DNA from: Microbacterium wangchenii
GTDB lineage: Bacteria > Actinomycetota > Actinomycetes > Actinomycetales > Microbacteriaceae
Reading direction: 5' to 3'
DNA: 64,000 nucleotides
Assembly: GCF_004564355.1 (NCBI RefSeq)
Contig: NZ_CP038266.1
Coordinates: 620,001 to 684,000, forward strand
Shown: positions 1 through 8,138 of the stretch, in pieces
How positions within the stretch are numbered: the first letter of the stretch is position 1
Layout: each line of letters opens with the position of its first letter
Translations under genes and position numbers: made by a program
The notes under the pieces: generated by a model
The model's input: the letters and a program-made list of their open reading frames with translations, nothing else
Databases searched by the model: none
What the model was told of the DNA's origin: nothing

Positions 1-122
1 GCAACTCCCCGAACGCCTTCGGACTGTCCGGCGCGTTCTCGCTCATTCAGCTGCTGCTCATCCTGGTGGTCACCATCGGCGCGCAACGGATGTTCCGTCG
101 ACTGGAACGGAGATTCTTGTGA
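1..122 (+). CDS. Sugar ABC transporter permease, C-terminal end only (partial)
   Basis: The frame reading ...NSPNAFGLSGAFSLIQ... is open from the window edge to a TGA at 120-122. It holds one hydrophobic helix (LLLILVVTIGA) and ends in an arginine-rich tail (RMFRRLERRFL). This looks like the last membrane segment of a MalF-type permease. The next gene starts inside its stop codon, so the two are translationally coupled and probably pair in one CUT1-type importer. The rest of this gene, and presumably the binding protein, lie upstream of the window. The call depends largely on the neighbour. Confidence 0.75.
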   Translation, partial: NSPNAFGLSGAFSLIQLLLILVVTIGAQRMFRRLERRFL

Positions 123-937
123 AGACCCGCAGCCGGGTAGGCGTCTACATCGTGCTCACCGTGGCGGCGGCGATCTCCGCCCTGCCGAACGTGCTGGTGC
201 TGGTGGGCTCGCTGCGTCCCAATTCCGAGATCGTCGCGAACCCGACCGGGCTGCCGACGTCGCTGTATCTCGGGAACTACGCGCGGGCGTGGGAGCAGGG
301 CGCGATCGGCACGTACTTCCTCAACTCCGTCGTCGTGACGGCGGTGTCGCTCGCGCTTGCTCTCGTGCTCTTCCTCCCGGCCGCGTACGCGCTGGGACGG
401 TGGCGCTTCCGATTCGCGGGAGCCATCCAAGCGCTCTTCCTGCTGGGCCTGATGGTTCCGCTCAAGATCGGGATTCTCCCGCTCGCCCAGATGTACGATC
501 AATGGCGCCTGGTGGACAACCTGGCCGGTCTCGTGCTGGTCTACACGGCCCAGGCCGCTCCGCTCATGGTCCTGATCTTGTCCACGTTCTACCGACAGCT
601 GCCGGAGTCGCTCGACGACGCGGCCCGCATCGACGGCGCCTCGCACTTCCGGACCTTCTTCAGCGTCATGACTCCTCTCATGAAGCCGGCGATCGCCGTC
701 TCCGTCGTCCTGAGTATCGGTCCCATCTGGAACGACTTCTTCATGCCGCTGGTGCTGATCCGCAGTGAGGAGAACTTCACCATCCCCGTGGGGGTCAGCT
801 CGTTCTTCGGCGAGTACACCGCCGACCGCGGCATGCTCTACGCCGCCATCGTGATCGCGGTCGCCCCCGTCGTGATCTTCTTCGCTCTGGCGATGCGACA
901 GATCGTCAGCGGACTCACCGCGGGGATAGAGAAGTGA
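119..937 (+). CDS. Carbohydrate ABC transporter permease (MalG-like)
   Basis: A 272-residue inner-membrane protein with about six hydrophobic segments. The cytoplasmic EAA-loop region is recognisable around residues 163-190 (DDAARIDGASHFRTFF), which is where permeases of this family touch the ATPase. Length and N-terminus fit the MalG/CUT1 permeases, which import mono- and oligosaccharides. The GTG start overlaps the stop of the preceding permease by 4 bases, and its own stop overlaps the kinase that follows. No ATPase gene is present here; CUT1 systems often share a multitask ATPase encoded elsewhere. Substrate unknown, but the amino-sugar-type kinase and SIS protein downstream suggest a sugar of that class. 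Confidence 0.9.
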   Translation: MKTRSRVGVYIVLTVAAAISALPNVLVLVGSLRPNSEIVANPTGLPTSLYLGNYARAWEQGAIGTYFLNSVVVTAVSLALALVLFLPAAYALGRWRFRFAGAIQALFLLGLMVPLKIGILPLAQMYDQWRLVDNLAGLVLVYTAQAAPLMVLILSTFYRQLPESLDDAARIDGASHFRTFFSVMTPLMKPAIAVSVVLSIGPIWNDFFMPLVLIRSEENFTIPVGVSSFFGEYTADRGMLYAAIVIAVAPVVIFFALAMRQIVSGLTAGIEK

Positions 938-1863
938 CTTCCGTCGGTGCTTTCGTGGACATCGGCAAGTCGCAGACGCGACTCCACGCCCTCGGCAGCG
1001 GGCAGATCCGCACACACAGTGCAGAGGGGATATCGCCGTCCGAGAAAGGCGATCACGGCAGAATCATCGCCGAGACGATCGGGAGGCTCCTCGCGGAAGC
1101 GGGGGCGGAGTCGGCGACGCACCTTCTCATCGGCTCCACCAGCGAGTTGTCCGCGCCGGAGGTGGAGTCGCTGTTCCACGAACTGCGCGTCAGGATCCCC
1201 GAGGCTGTGATCGGGCTCACCGACGACGGAACCCTCAGCCACGCGCGCGCCCTCAACGCGCCCGGCGTCGTGCTCGCGGTCGGCACCGGAGTGATAGCTG
1301 TCGCGCGGACGGCCGATGGTGGCGTGAGCCGTTTCGACGGCTGGGGTCCGCTCGCCGGCGACCGCGGCTCGGCGGTCGAGGTCGGGCGGTGGGCTCTGCG
1401 CGCGGCGTACCGCGCGGTCGACGAAGCACGGCACTCGCCCCTGCGCCGCGCTGTGGAACAAATGCTGGGGGAGCTCACCCCTTACGTCGCCCGCGCCGTC
1501 GTGGCCGACGAACGTTGGCCCGCCACGCTGGCCGGTTTCGCCGTGCAGGTCTGCGACGCGGCCGACCACGGCGACGCGGAGGCCGGTGCGATCCTCGACG
1601 ACGCAGTGGACGAGTTGATACGCACCGCGCGGATGTCGGTGACCGCGGCCGGCGCAGGCGACGTCGTAGTGACCGGGCGCTTCGGGGAGGCCCCTGCACT
1701 GCGCACGCGGCTTGCGCTTCGCTTCGCCGACGAGGACATGCGACTGTCCGCTCCGCTCCCCCCGGATGCCGTGGGCATCGAGGAGATCCTCTCGGGTCCT
1801 TATGCCTCGAGTATCACCTTCGCGTGGGACGATCGGCGCACCGCGTCCAGGGGAGGGTACTGA
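934..1863 (+). CDS. BadF/BadG/BcrA/BcrD-type ATPase, probable sugar kinase (GlcNAc kinase-like)
   Basis: A 309-residue cytoplasmic protein of the ASKHA fold. The N-terminal phosphate-1 loop reads VDIGKSQTRL, where the family normally has DGGxT(K/R). VLAVGTGVIAVAR is the second phosphate-binding stretch, and GWGPLAGDRGSAVEVGRWAL is typical of N-acetylglucosamine kinases in this family. It most likely phosphorylates the sugar brought in by the upstream permeases. The GTG start overlaps the permease stop (GTGA) and its stop overlaps the regulator start by one base. The change in the first loop (K in place of G/T) is unusual, so the substrate and even the activity should be treated as inferred. 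Confidence 0.75.
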   Translation: MTSVGAFVDIGKSQTRLHALGSGQIRTHSAEGISPSEKGDHGRIIAETIGRLLAEAGAESATHLLIGSTSELSAPEVESLFHELRVRIPEAVIGLTDDGTLSHARALNAPGVVLAVGTGVIAVARTADGGVSRFDGWGPLAGDRGSAVEVGRWALRAAYRAVDEARHSPLRRAVEQMLGELTPYVARAVVADERWPATLAGFAVQVCDAADHGDAEAGAILDDAVDELIRTARMSVTAAGAGDVVVTGRFGEAPALRTRLALRFADEDMRLSAPLPPDAVGIEEILSGPYASSITFAWDDRRTASRGGY

Positions 1864-2636
1864 TGGGACGTCACCGCAGTGTGGACATCTCGGAGCTGGA
1901 TCTGCCGGCGGCGCTCGCGCCCGACCGGCCCCGCGGCGATCAGATCAGGGAGCGCCTGGAGGCGCTCGCCGTCCGGCTGGGCCCCGGTGCGACGCTGCCG
2001 TCGGATCGGCAGCTTGCGGATCACTTCGGAGTCGCGCGCATGACGGTGCGCACGGAGATCAAACGTCTGGCGATCGATGGCGTGCTGGAGGTCGAGCATG
2101 GGCGGGGCACCTTCGTCGCTCGGGCACCCCGCCTCGCGCCGGAGTGGGGCACGTCTTATACGGTCGCGGCACGCGCGGCGAACGGTAACCCGAGTTCGAC
2201 GCTCCTGGAGAGCGCGGCCGACGGCGCAGATCCGTCGACGGCCAGGCTCCTGGGGATCGCAGAGGGCGCTCCCGTCCTGACCGTCACCCGCCTTCGCGCC
2301 CTCGATGGGCGACCCGTCGGCGTCGAGCGGGTCAGCATCCCGCTGGACCAGTTCCCGGGGCTGGACGAAGTGGATCTGGAGAACGTGTCGCTGTACGAGG
2401 TGCTGGCCGAGCGCTGGGGCCTTGTCAGGGCATCGTCCACCGGCCGTGCGGCGGCCACGCTGCCGGGCGAAGCGGATGCGGCGGTGCTCGGGGTGACCGT
2501 GCGGGACCCGTGTCTGGTCGTGCAGATGACCAGTACGGACGTCGACGGTCGGGTGTTCGAGGTCGGCCGCTCGGTCTATCGCGCCGACCGCTATGAGATC
2601 GGGATCGATCTCATGCATCAACCGAACCGTGCGTGA
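1863..2636 (+). CDS. GntR family transcriptional regulator with UTRA domain
   Basis: 257 residues from the ATG at 1863, which shares a base with the kinase stop; an upstream reading frame extends further but is only a shadow of the kinase. The winged helix-turn-helix lies at about residues 20-85 (LPSDRQLADHFGVARMTVRTEI, then a VEHGRGTFV wing). The C-terminal half is a UTRA ligand-binding domain of the HutC subfamily (VTRLRALDGRPVGVERVSIPL), which usually senses a phosphorylated sugar. Sitting within the operon, it probably represses it and responds to the kinase product. No divergent gene or clear operator is visible in the window. Confidence 0.9.
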   Translation: MGRHRSVDISELDLPAALAPDRPRGDQIRERLEALAVRLGPGATLPSDRQLADHFGVARMTVRTEIKRLAIDGVLEVEHGRGTFVARAPRLAPEWGTSYTVAARAANGNPSSTLLESAADGADPSTARLLGIAEGAPVLTVTRLRALDGRPVGVERVSIPLDQFPGLDEVDLENVSLYEVLAERWGLVRASSTGRAAATLPGEADAAVLGVTVRDPCLVVQMTSTDVDGRVFEVGRSVYRADRYEIGIDLMHQPNRA

Positions 2637-2685
2637 GTCGTTCGGCCGGGTGCGCACTTCGCGCCCGGCGTGGGAAGGAACAGAA

Positions 2686-4041
2686 GTGGCAACTCCTGCT
2701 GCCGGGGCAGCGCACTCACGCACGGGGTTTTCTCTGCGCGCCGGCGCGGTCGACGTCACCCCTTCGCGGCCCGGCCCCCTCGCGGGGTATGAGGCCCGCA
2801 GAGGGGCGGTCAGCACGGGGACGAACGACCCGCTGCATGCGACGCTCGTGGTGCTCGGCGACGAAGCGGAGCGGATGGCGTGGCTTGCGCTGGATGCCAT
2901 CGCCGTGCCTGCTGAGCTGGCTCGTCGTCTCCGGGATGCGGTGCGCGAGGGTTTGGCCGACCCCGACGTGTTCGTCGTCGCCGCGGCCTCCCACACCCAT
3001 TCGGCGCCACGCGGCTGGGTGGGCAGCATCCACCCCGGGCACTCCGGGTCGATCGAGTCGGATGATGTAGACGAACTCATCGGGAAAGTCCGGGCGCTCG
3101 CTGCCGATCTGGCGAAGACCGAACCGGAATCGGTGGCGGGCACGTGGGGCTCGGGGAACGCCGTGGGGCTCGGTGCCAACCGGCTCACTCCCGGCGGACC
3201 GCACGACGACGGCGTGGGGGTTCTGGCATTGCGGTCGGTAGCCACTGGCGCACTCCGCGCGATCGTCTTCGACGCGGCGGTGCATCCGACGGTCTATGGC
3301 GCGGTCAACCTGCGATGGTCGGCCGACTGGCCGGGGGTGGCGCGACGCGTCGTGTCGGCGGCGGCCCGTGCCGTGAACGAGTCGGCCGGTCAGGACGACG
3401 GGGCAGCGGTGGTGCTCTTCCTCCAGGGAGCCGCAGGTGACGTGAGCGCCCGTTTCACCCGCCGCGGAGCGGATTCGAGGGAAGTGGCCCGCCTCGGCAC
3501 GATCGCGGCTGCCGCGGTGATCGAGACGATTGCGCACGACGGGCACGAGTTGAACGGCCCGATGCGGCGCCTGTCCCGCGTCATCGAACTCGCCAGGCGC
3601 CCCCTGCCGTCGATCGAGGTCGCCGAGCGCGAACTCGCCCAAGCCGCCGCCGATCATGCGGAGCTGGCCGACATGCCGCCGCTGGATCCCCGTGTCCGCC
3701 TCTCTCAGTCGCGAGTGGACGGCGCGCTCGTGCAGAGGGGTCTCGTCGCTGCCGCCCCGGACGACGTGATCCGCTTCCCCATCTCGGTGCTGGCGATCGG
3801 CGACGTTGCCTGGGTGCATGTCCCCGTCGAACTCTTCACGAGCATCGGGGGTCGGATCCGATCGGGCAGTCCATTCCCAGTGACTCGGGTCGTGGGGTAC
3901 GCCGATGACTATCTCGGCTACATGGTCGACGAGGCGGCGTTCGAAGCGGGCACATACGAGGCCCTGTCCAGCTACTTCCTGCCCGACGCCGCCGACCGCC
4001 TCGTCGACGAGGTGCGTCAGATGATGAAAGAGATCCGATGA
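2686..4041 (+). CDS. Neutral/alkaline ceramidase-like amidohydrolase
   Basis: 451 residues from a GTG at 2686, chosen because GGAAGGA lies at 2673-2679, well placed; a longer in-frame start at 2593 overlaps the regulator and lacks such a site. It resembles the N-terminal catalytic domain of the neutral ceramidase family: an opening LRAGAVDVTPSRPGPLAGYE, the zinc-binding AASHTHSAPRGW at about residues 101-112, FDAAVHP about 100 residues later, and QGAAGDVS. No signal peptide is apparent, unlike secreted ceramidases, and it is shorter than them, lacking the C-terminal domain. In an intracellular sugar operon it more likely deacylates or hydrolyses an imported amino-sugar derivative than ceramide; that is inference. 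Confidence 0.75.
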   Translation: MATPAAGAAHSRTGFSLRAGAVDVTPSRPGPLAGYEARRGAVSTGTNDPLHATLVVLGDEAERMAWLALDAIAVPAELARRLRDAVREGLADPDVFVVAAASHTHSAPRGWVGSIHPGHSGSIESDDVDELIGKVRALAADLAKTEPESVAGTWGSGNAVGLGANRLTPGGPHDDGVGVLALRSVATGALRAIVFDAAVHPTVYGAVNLRWSADWPGVARRVVSAAARAVNESAGQDDGAAVVLFLQGAAGDVSARFTRRGADSREVARLGTIAAAAVIETIAHDGHELNGPMRRLSRVIELARRPLPSIEVAERELAQAAADHAELADMPPLDPRVRLSQSRVDGALVQRGLVAAAPDDVIRFPISVLAIGDVAWVHVPVELFTSIGGRIRSGSPFPVTRVVGYADDYLGYMVDEAAFEAGTYEALSSYFLPDAADRLVDEVRQMMKEIR

Positions 4042-4784
4042 ACTACAGCTACCCCGCCCTCGCCCACAAGGTGATCGACGACATGGCGGACAGGCAAGCA
4101 TCCGCCATCGATGCGGCTGTCGATTTGATCACGTCTCGGCTCCGCCGTGGTGGAGTGCTGCAGGCGTTCGGCACAGGGCATGCGCGCATCCCCGTGCACG
4201 AGATGGCTGGTCGCGCGGGAGGACTGACCTCGGTGAACCTCGTGCGGCTGAGCGATCTGGCGTTCCGCGGTGGCTACGCGCCCGCTGACGTCGCCGATCC
4301 GCTGCTGGAACGTGACCCCGAGATCGCGGCACCTCTTTTCGAACTGACAGCACCGGCGCCCGATGACGTGTTCCTCATCGCATCGAACTCCGGGATCAAC
4401 GGCGCGGTCGTGGAATTCGCGATGCTGGTGCGAGACGCGGGGCTGCCCATCGTGGCGCTGACCTCGGTCGCCCACAGCACTTCCACCCCTTCCCGCCACC
4501 CCTCCGGGAAGCGCCTGCTCGATCTGGCGGACGTCGTCATCGACAACGGTGCGCCTCCCGGAGACGCGGCCCTGGACCTTGGCGAAGGTGTCGTCGTGGG
4601 TGCGGTGTCGAATCTGGCGGGCGTCGTCGCGGTGCAGCTGCTTACGGAGGGCATCGCTCGAGCGATGCTCGAACAGGGCGAGAAGCCGCCGGTGTACCGC
4701 TCGATGAACCTGCCCGACGGGGACGAGCGGAACGCCGCGGCGACGGCTCGGTACCAAGGACGAGTGCATCCGATCGAAGCCTGA
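4038..4784 (+). CDS. SIS-domain sugar isomerase/phosphosugar-binding protein
   Basis: 248 residues, one SIS domain. Phosphosugar-binding signatures are LQAFGTGHARIPVHEMAGRAGG near residues 38-60 and IASNSGINGAVVEFA near 113-127. It belongs to the uncharacterised SIS_2/UPF0309-like group rather than to MurQ or GlmS. It starts inside the stop of the ceramidase-like gene (ATGA), so it is co-translated with it. It would isomerise or cleave a phosphosugar made by the kinase two genes upstream, completing an import-phosphorylation-hydrolysis-isomerisation route. The precise reaction cannot be read from the sequence. Confidence 0.8.
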   Translation: MNYSYPALAHKVIDDMADRQASAIDAAVDLITSRLRRGGVLQAFGTGHARIPVHEMAGRAGGLTSVNLVRLSDLAFRGGYAPADVADPLLERDPEIAAPLFELTAPAPDDVFLIASNSGINGAVVEFAMLVRDAGLPIVALTSVAHSTSTPSRHPSGKRLLDLADVVIDNGAPPGDAALDLGEGVVVGAVSNLAGVVAVQLLTEGIARAMLEQGEKPPVYRSMNLPDGDERNAAATARYQGRVHPIEA

Positions 4785-4807
4785 GCAGAGCTCACCCCGG
4801 CACCGCG

Positions 4808-6130
4808 TCAGAAGGGTGGCGGATCGCCGTCGGGAACGAAGGTGACGCGCGGGGGAACCCGGTCGGTGTAACCGCGGCCCAGCGGTGACGTCCACTGGAT
4901 GGATCCGTCGGGGGATTGCGACGCGACCCACTCGGTTTCGGTCTTGAGGGTGTGGTGTCGCTTGCAGAGGCAGGCCAGGTTGCACACGTCGGTCTGTCCG
5001 CCGAGGGCCCAATCGACGTTGTGGTCGTGGTCGCAGAGGCGTGCGGGCATGCGGCATCCGGGGAATCGGCAGTGCACGTCGCGCGCGGCGAGGAATCGCT
5101 CCATCTGGTTGCCGGCCCGGTAACGGTCGACGGTGAGGACGGTTCCCGTGACGGGGTGGGTGAGGATGCGGTCCCAGCCCGGCGCGCCGGCCATCAGGCA
5201 CCGCGCGGTGTCGGCGTCGATGGGGCTCTTGCCGTCGATGGATGCACCGCGATCGTCGGCGCCTGCCGCCGTGAGCGCGGGAACCGTGACCTGGATGTGC
5301 GCGCGGATCGCGCCCAGCCCGCCCGGGATGGTGTCGGTGGTGGGGTCGACGGCCGGCTGACCGGTGAGGATCATGTCGCAGAGGAGATCCGCGCGCGTCT
5401 GGTCAAGCGTGCGCGTGTCGGCGACGGTCGGCTCCGCCGACTCGTCGTCCTCTGTCTGCTCGCGAAGCGCATCGGCCGCGCACTGCCGGATCGCCCGCGC
5501 CTGCTGGGTGAGCCGGTCGTGGATGCCATGGCCGAGAGCTGCCGCGACGATGGCTTCGACCTTCACCATCCCGTCGCCCAGCTCGGTGACGCTCACCTTG
5601 CGTCCCTTGTCGGCGCGCTCGAACCGCTCGGTGATCGACTCGGGGTTCATCTGCTCCGCCAGACCCTGCGCGTAGTCACGCGTCCGCGCGACCGTTTCGC
5701 ACTCGGCCCACTCGAGCACGACGCGCTCGAAGGCGGCGCGCTCCGTGGCGTCGGGAAGCACGCAGCCGGCGTCTTGGATGACCGCGGCGTGCCGCGCGGT
5801 GATCCGCCCCGCCGCGAGCGCGTCGACGGTCGCGGGGAAGCGTTCGACGAGATCCAGCGCATCGGCCATCCGCTGCTGCGCGACCCGGTCGCTCCAACGT
5901 ACGGCCGCGCCGATCTCTGCGGCGATCGAACGCAGCTCCATCTCCCGAGCGCGTTGAGTGGGGTGCTTCCCTTCCATCCGCCGCAGCGCGATCCGCATCG
6001 CCGTGGCGAGCTGCGCGGTCTTCTGCGCCTCCATCGCCGCGATGTTCTCCTCGCTCTCGCGCAGCCCATCGACGATAGAAGCGAGTTGCACTTCTTCGTC
6101 GATAACTATGCAAGTAGGTGGGTTCTTCAT
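4808..6130 (-). CDS. DUF222/HNH endonuclease-domain protein (13E12 family), copy 1
   Basis: 440 residues if the ATG at 6130 (MKNPPTC) is the start; ATGs at 6148 and 6199 are also in frame and none has a convincing ribosome site. The N-terminal two thirds is the helical DUF222 domain. The C-terminal HNH nuclease has paired cysteines and histidines: HCRFPGC, LCDHDHNVDWALGG, then CKRHHTLKTE. This family is abundant in actinobacteria and its role is unknown; mobility or DNA maintenance has been suggested. It ends in PDGDPPPF, the same tail as the paralogue at 17969-19414. It converges with the SIS gene. Confidence 0.9.
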   Translation of the reverse strand: MKNPPTCIVIDEEVQLASIVDGLRESEENIAAMEAQKTAQLATAMRIALRRMEGKHPTQRAREMELRSIAAEIGAAVRWSDRVAQQRMADALDLVERFPATVDALAAGRITARHAAVIQDAGCVLPDATERAAFERVVLEWAECETVARTRDYAQGLAEQMNPESITERFERADKGRKVSVTELGDGMVKVEAIVAAALGHGIHDRLTQQARAIRQCAADALREQTEDDESAEPTVADTRTLDQTRADLLCDMILTGQPAVDPTTDTIPGGLGAIRAHIQVTVPALTAAGADDRGASIDGKSPIDADTARCLMAGAPGWDRILTHPVTGTVLTVDRYRAGNQMERFLAARDVHCRFPGCRMPARLCDHDHNVDWALGGQTDVCNLACLCKRHHTLKTETEWVASQSPDGSIQWTSPLGRGYTDRVPPRVTFVPDGDPPPF

Positions 6131-6224
6131 GCGATAAGCTTCGCACATACCACCGACATAGCGCGGGCGACCCCTTCCCCCTGTGGAAAGCTCGAACACT
6201 GCGTCGGCTGGGGAGGGGAGCCGG

Positions 6225-6974
6225 CTACGGCTTCCGCCACACCGAGACGTGCGAACGGCTGTCCGCGGTGAAGGGCGTCCGATCCCAATCGGCCCACCGC
6301 TCCGCCAGCGTCAGGCCCGCGTGATGCGCCATCAGGTCCAGTTCGCTGGGCCAGACGTAGCGATGCGGGGAGTCGAACCGCGAAGCGGTCCCCTCGGAGA
6401 AGCTGTAGTGGTGCGACACCAGGAGCTGGTTCACGGTGTCGAACTCGTCGATGCCGAGGTGATCGTCCGAGATGTGGAACGGCTTGTACGCCTCCCCGGG
6501 CAGCACCCCCTGGAGCGGCGGCACGAAGACCTCCATCACGAGCGCCCCACCGGGCTGCAGGTGGCGTGCGGCGTTGTCGACGCACTGCAGCTGTGCGGAC
6601 TGCGACAGCAGGCACGTGATGGCGTTGTACACGAGGTACACCAGCGCGAACTCGCCACGCAGTGTCGCGGAGGCCATGTCCCCGACCGCAACGGGGATGT
6701 TCGCGCCGCCGTCCTTACGGCGGAGTTCGTCGACCATCGGCTGGGAGAACTCGATCCCGGCGACGTCCAGCCCCTGTGCGGCGAGGGGGAGTGCGACCCG
6801 GCCGGTGCCGATCGCGAATTCCGCGACGCGGCCGCCGCGCGCCTGATCCGCCAGGAAGCGGACGGTCGGGTCGAGAACCGCGGGGTCGTACATCGCGGCC
6901 GAAGACCGGTCGTAGTCGCGTGCGACGGATTCCGTCCACACGTGGGGGTCGAGCTGGTCGGGTGAAAGCGACAT
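6225..6974 (-). CDS. Class I SAM-dependent methyltransferase
   Basis: 249 residues, Rossmann-type methyltransferase. Motif I is VAEFAIGTGRVALPLAAQG (about residues 50-68), followed by an acidic residue ending the next strand (VAGIEFSQPMVDEL) and a later LVYLVYNAITCL strand. The upstream SSAAMYDPAVLDPTVRFL segment is typical of stand-alone small-molecule methyltransferases of this type. The start ATG at 6974 follows GGAGGAGGGC. The substrate cannot be inferred; the tiny membrane gene just upstream on the same strand gives no clue. Confidence 0.88.
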   Translation of the reverse strand: MSLSPDQLDPHVWTESVARDYDRSSAAMYDPAVLDPTVRFLADQARGGRVAEFAIGTGRVALPLAAQGLDVAGIEFSQPMVDELRRKDGGANIPVAVGDMASATLRGEFALVYLVYNAITCLLSQSAQLQCVDNAARHLQPGGALVMEVFVPPLQGVLPGEAYKPFHISDDHLGIDEFDTVNQLLVSHHYSFSEGTASRFDSPHRYVWPSELDLMAHHAGLTLAERWADWDRTPFTADSRSHVSVWRKP

Positions 6975-6989
6975 GACGGCGCCCTCCTC

Positions 6990-7121
6990 CTACTGCGTGG
7001 CGGGCTCCGCGACGATGAGGGCTCCCTCTCGACGGTCGGCGAGCATGATGCTCCGACCGAGGAGGAGGCCCACCCCCAACGACCCGACGATCCAGGTCAG
7101 AACAACGGTGAGCACGATCAC
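6990..7121 (-). CDS. Small membrane protein, 43 residues (hypothetical)
   Basis: A short reading frame with a GTG start at 7121 and TAG stop at 6990. It encodes one hydrophobic helix (VIVLTVVLTWIVGSLGVGLL) followed by a charged stretch (GRSIMLADRREGALIV). A purine-rich site (GAGGGGGAG, 7125-7133) precedes the GTG. It ends 15 bases before the methyltransferase start, so both are probably on one message. The layout of one helix plus a short charged tail fits a genuine small membrane protein, but nothing is known of its function. Confidence 0.6.
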   Translation of the reverse strand: MIVLTVVLTWIVGSLGVGLLLGRSIMLADRREGALIVAEPATQ

Positions 7122-7246
7122 TGACTCCCCCTCGAGTGCAGGTGGTGCATAGAGCAACAGGTTGCGCCCACGGTAGCGGCGCCCGCGATCCGTGCACGGC
7201 CTCTATCGCCGGCGAGCTGGATGCAGTACCTTTCGCGCCCGCGCCG

Positions 7247-8026
7247 CTACGCCGTGAAGTAGGCCCGAGTCGCCTCGTCGGCGGGCAGGAAGGTCTCCAA
7301 GTGCAGACCCTCCAGCGCGACGTCGGTGGCCGTGGTCAGCCGCGCCGTGGTGCTGAACATGCGGAGCACCGTGTCGCCGGCGCGGAGGTCCATCGTCAGC
7401 ACCGGTCCGGCCGACGGTGACAGGCGCGGGACACCGCCGCCACGCAGCGCCGCGACCATGGCCGCCAGATCGTGGTGTCGGGGCTTGCTCGTGCGGTCGG
7501 CTCGGTGCGCCACCTGCCAGTACAGGTGCGCCGTCCACTCCTCGAGGTTGACGATCCGCTGCGCCAGCCCCTGCTCATCGACGGTCAGGCGCAGGACGTT
7601 GAGGGGTGGCTCGAGCAGCTCCGGGGCGCACCCCGCGAGGAGCGCGTCGACGGCGGCATTGGCATCCACGACGTCCCAGTCGTCGTCGAGCAGCAGCGCC
7701 GGATAGGGGAGGTGTGCGTCCAGCAGGGAGCGAAGACCCGCCATGACGGATGCCACGGACGCGTCGCCGCGCGGCCGGTCGCTGTAGCGCGGGGCGTAGC
7801 CGGCGGCCAGCAGCAGTCCGTTGCGGTCGCGCAGCGGCACCTCGAGGGTGTCGGCGAGGTGCAGGATCATCTCCGGCGTGGGGTGGGCCCGCCCGGTCTC
7901 CACGCGACTGAGATGCCGCGTGGACACGCTCGACACGTCGGAGAGATCCTGCTGGCTGAACCGGCGGCGCTGCCGCCACTCGCGCAGCATCGCGCCCACC
8001 GGCCGGTCGGGAGCGTAGGTCGACAT
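7247..8026 (-). CDS. Helix-turn-helix regulator with MmyB-like ligand-binding domain
   Basis: 259 residues. An XRE-type HTH occupies about residues 10-65 (MLREWRQRRRFSQQDLSDVS, STRHLSRVETGRAHPTPEMI). The remainder is the PAS-like MmyB ligand-binding domain (LPYPALLLDDDWDVVDAN), which in studied members binds fatty-acid-like ligands. Such regulators usually control the gene transcribed away from them, here the SnoaL-like gene at 8139, and the space between contains a perfect palindrome that could be its operator. Start ATG at 8026. Confidence 0.92.
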   Translation of the reverse strand: MSTYAPDRPVGAMLREWRQRRRFSQQDLSDVSSVSTRHLSRVETGRAHPTPEMILHLADTLEVPLRDRNGLLLAAGYAPRYSDRPRGDASVASVMAGLRSLLDAHLPYPALLLDDDWDVVDANAAVDALLAGCAPELLEPPLNVLRLTVDEQGLAQRIVNLEEWTAHLYWQVAHRADRTSKPRHHDLAAMVAALRGGGVPRLSPSAGPVLTMDLRAGDTVLRMFSTTARLTTATDVALEGLHLETFLPADEATRAYFTA

Positions 8027-8059
8027 GGGGTGAGCCTAAGGCGTGGCACGTCGCCACTT

Positions 8060-8078
8060 CATGACCTCCGGGGTCATG
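8060..8078. promoter_or_regulatory. Candidate operator: CATGACC-5-GGTCATG palindrome
   Basis: A perfect 7-base inverted repeat with a 5-base spacer in the 112-base region between the divergent MmyB-type regulator and the SnoaL-like gene. It is centred 43 bases upstream of the regulator start and 70 bases upstream of the SnoaL-like start. Position and symmetry suit autoregulation plus control of the divergent gene. No experimental site is known to me for this regulator. Confidence 0.5.
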
Positions 8079-8138
8079 GCTCCGCCGCATCCGTTGGTCG
8101 AGTCTTGCCGTACCGACAACGGATGAAGGAGAACCCCC

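Noticed and set aside
1389..1862. N-terminal extension of the GntR regulator
   Set aside because: The frame is open but lies wholly within the kinase gene and is Arg-rich; the ATG at 1863 starts a normal GntR protein.
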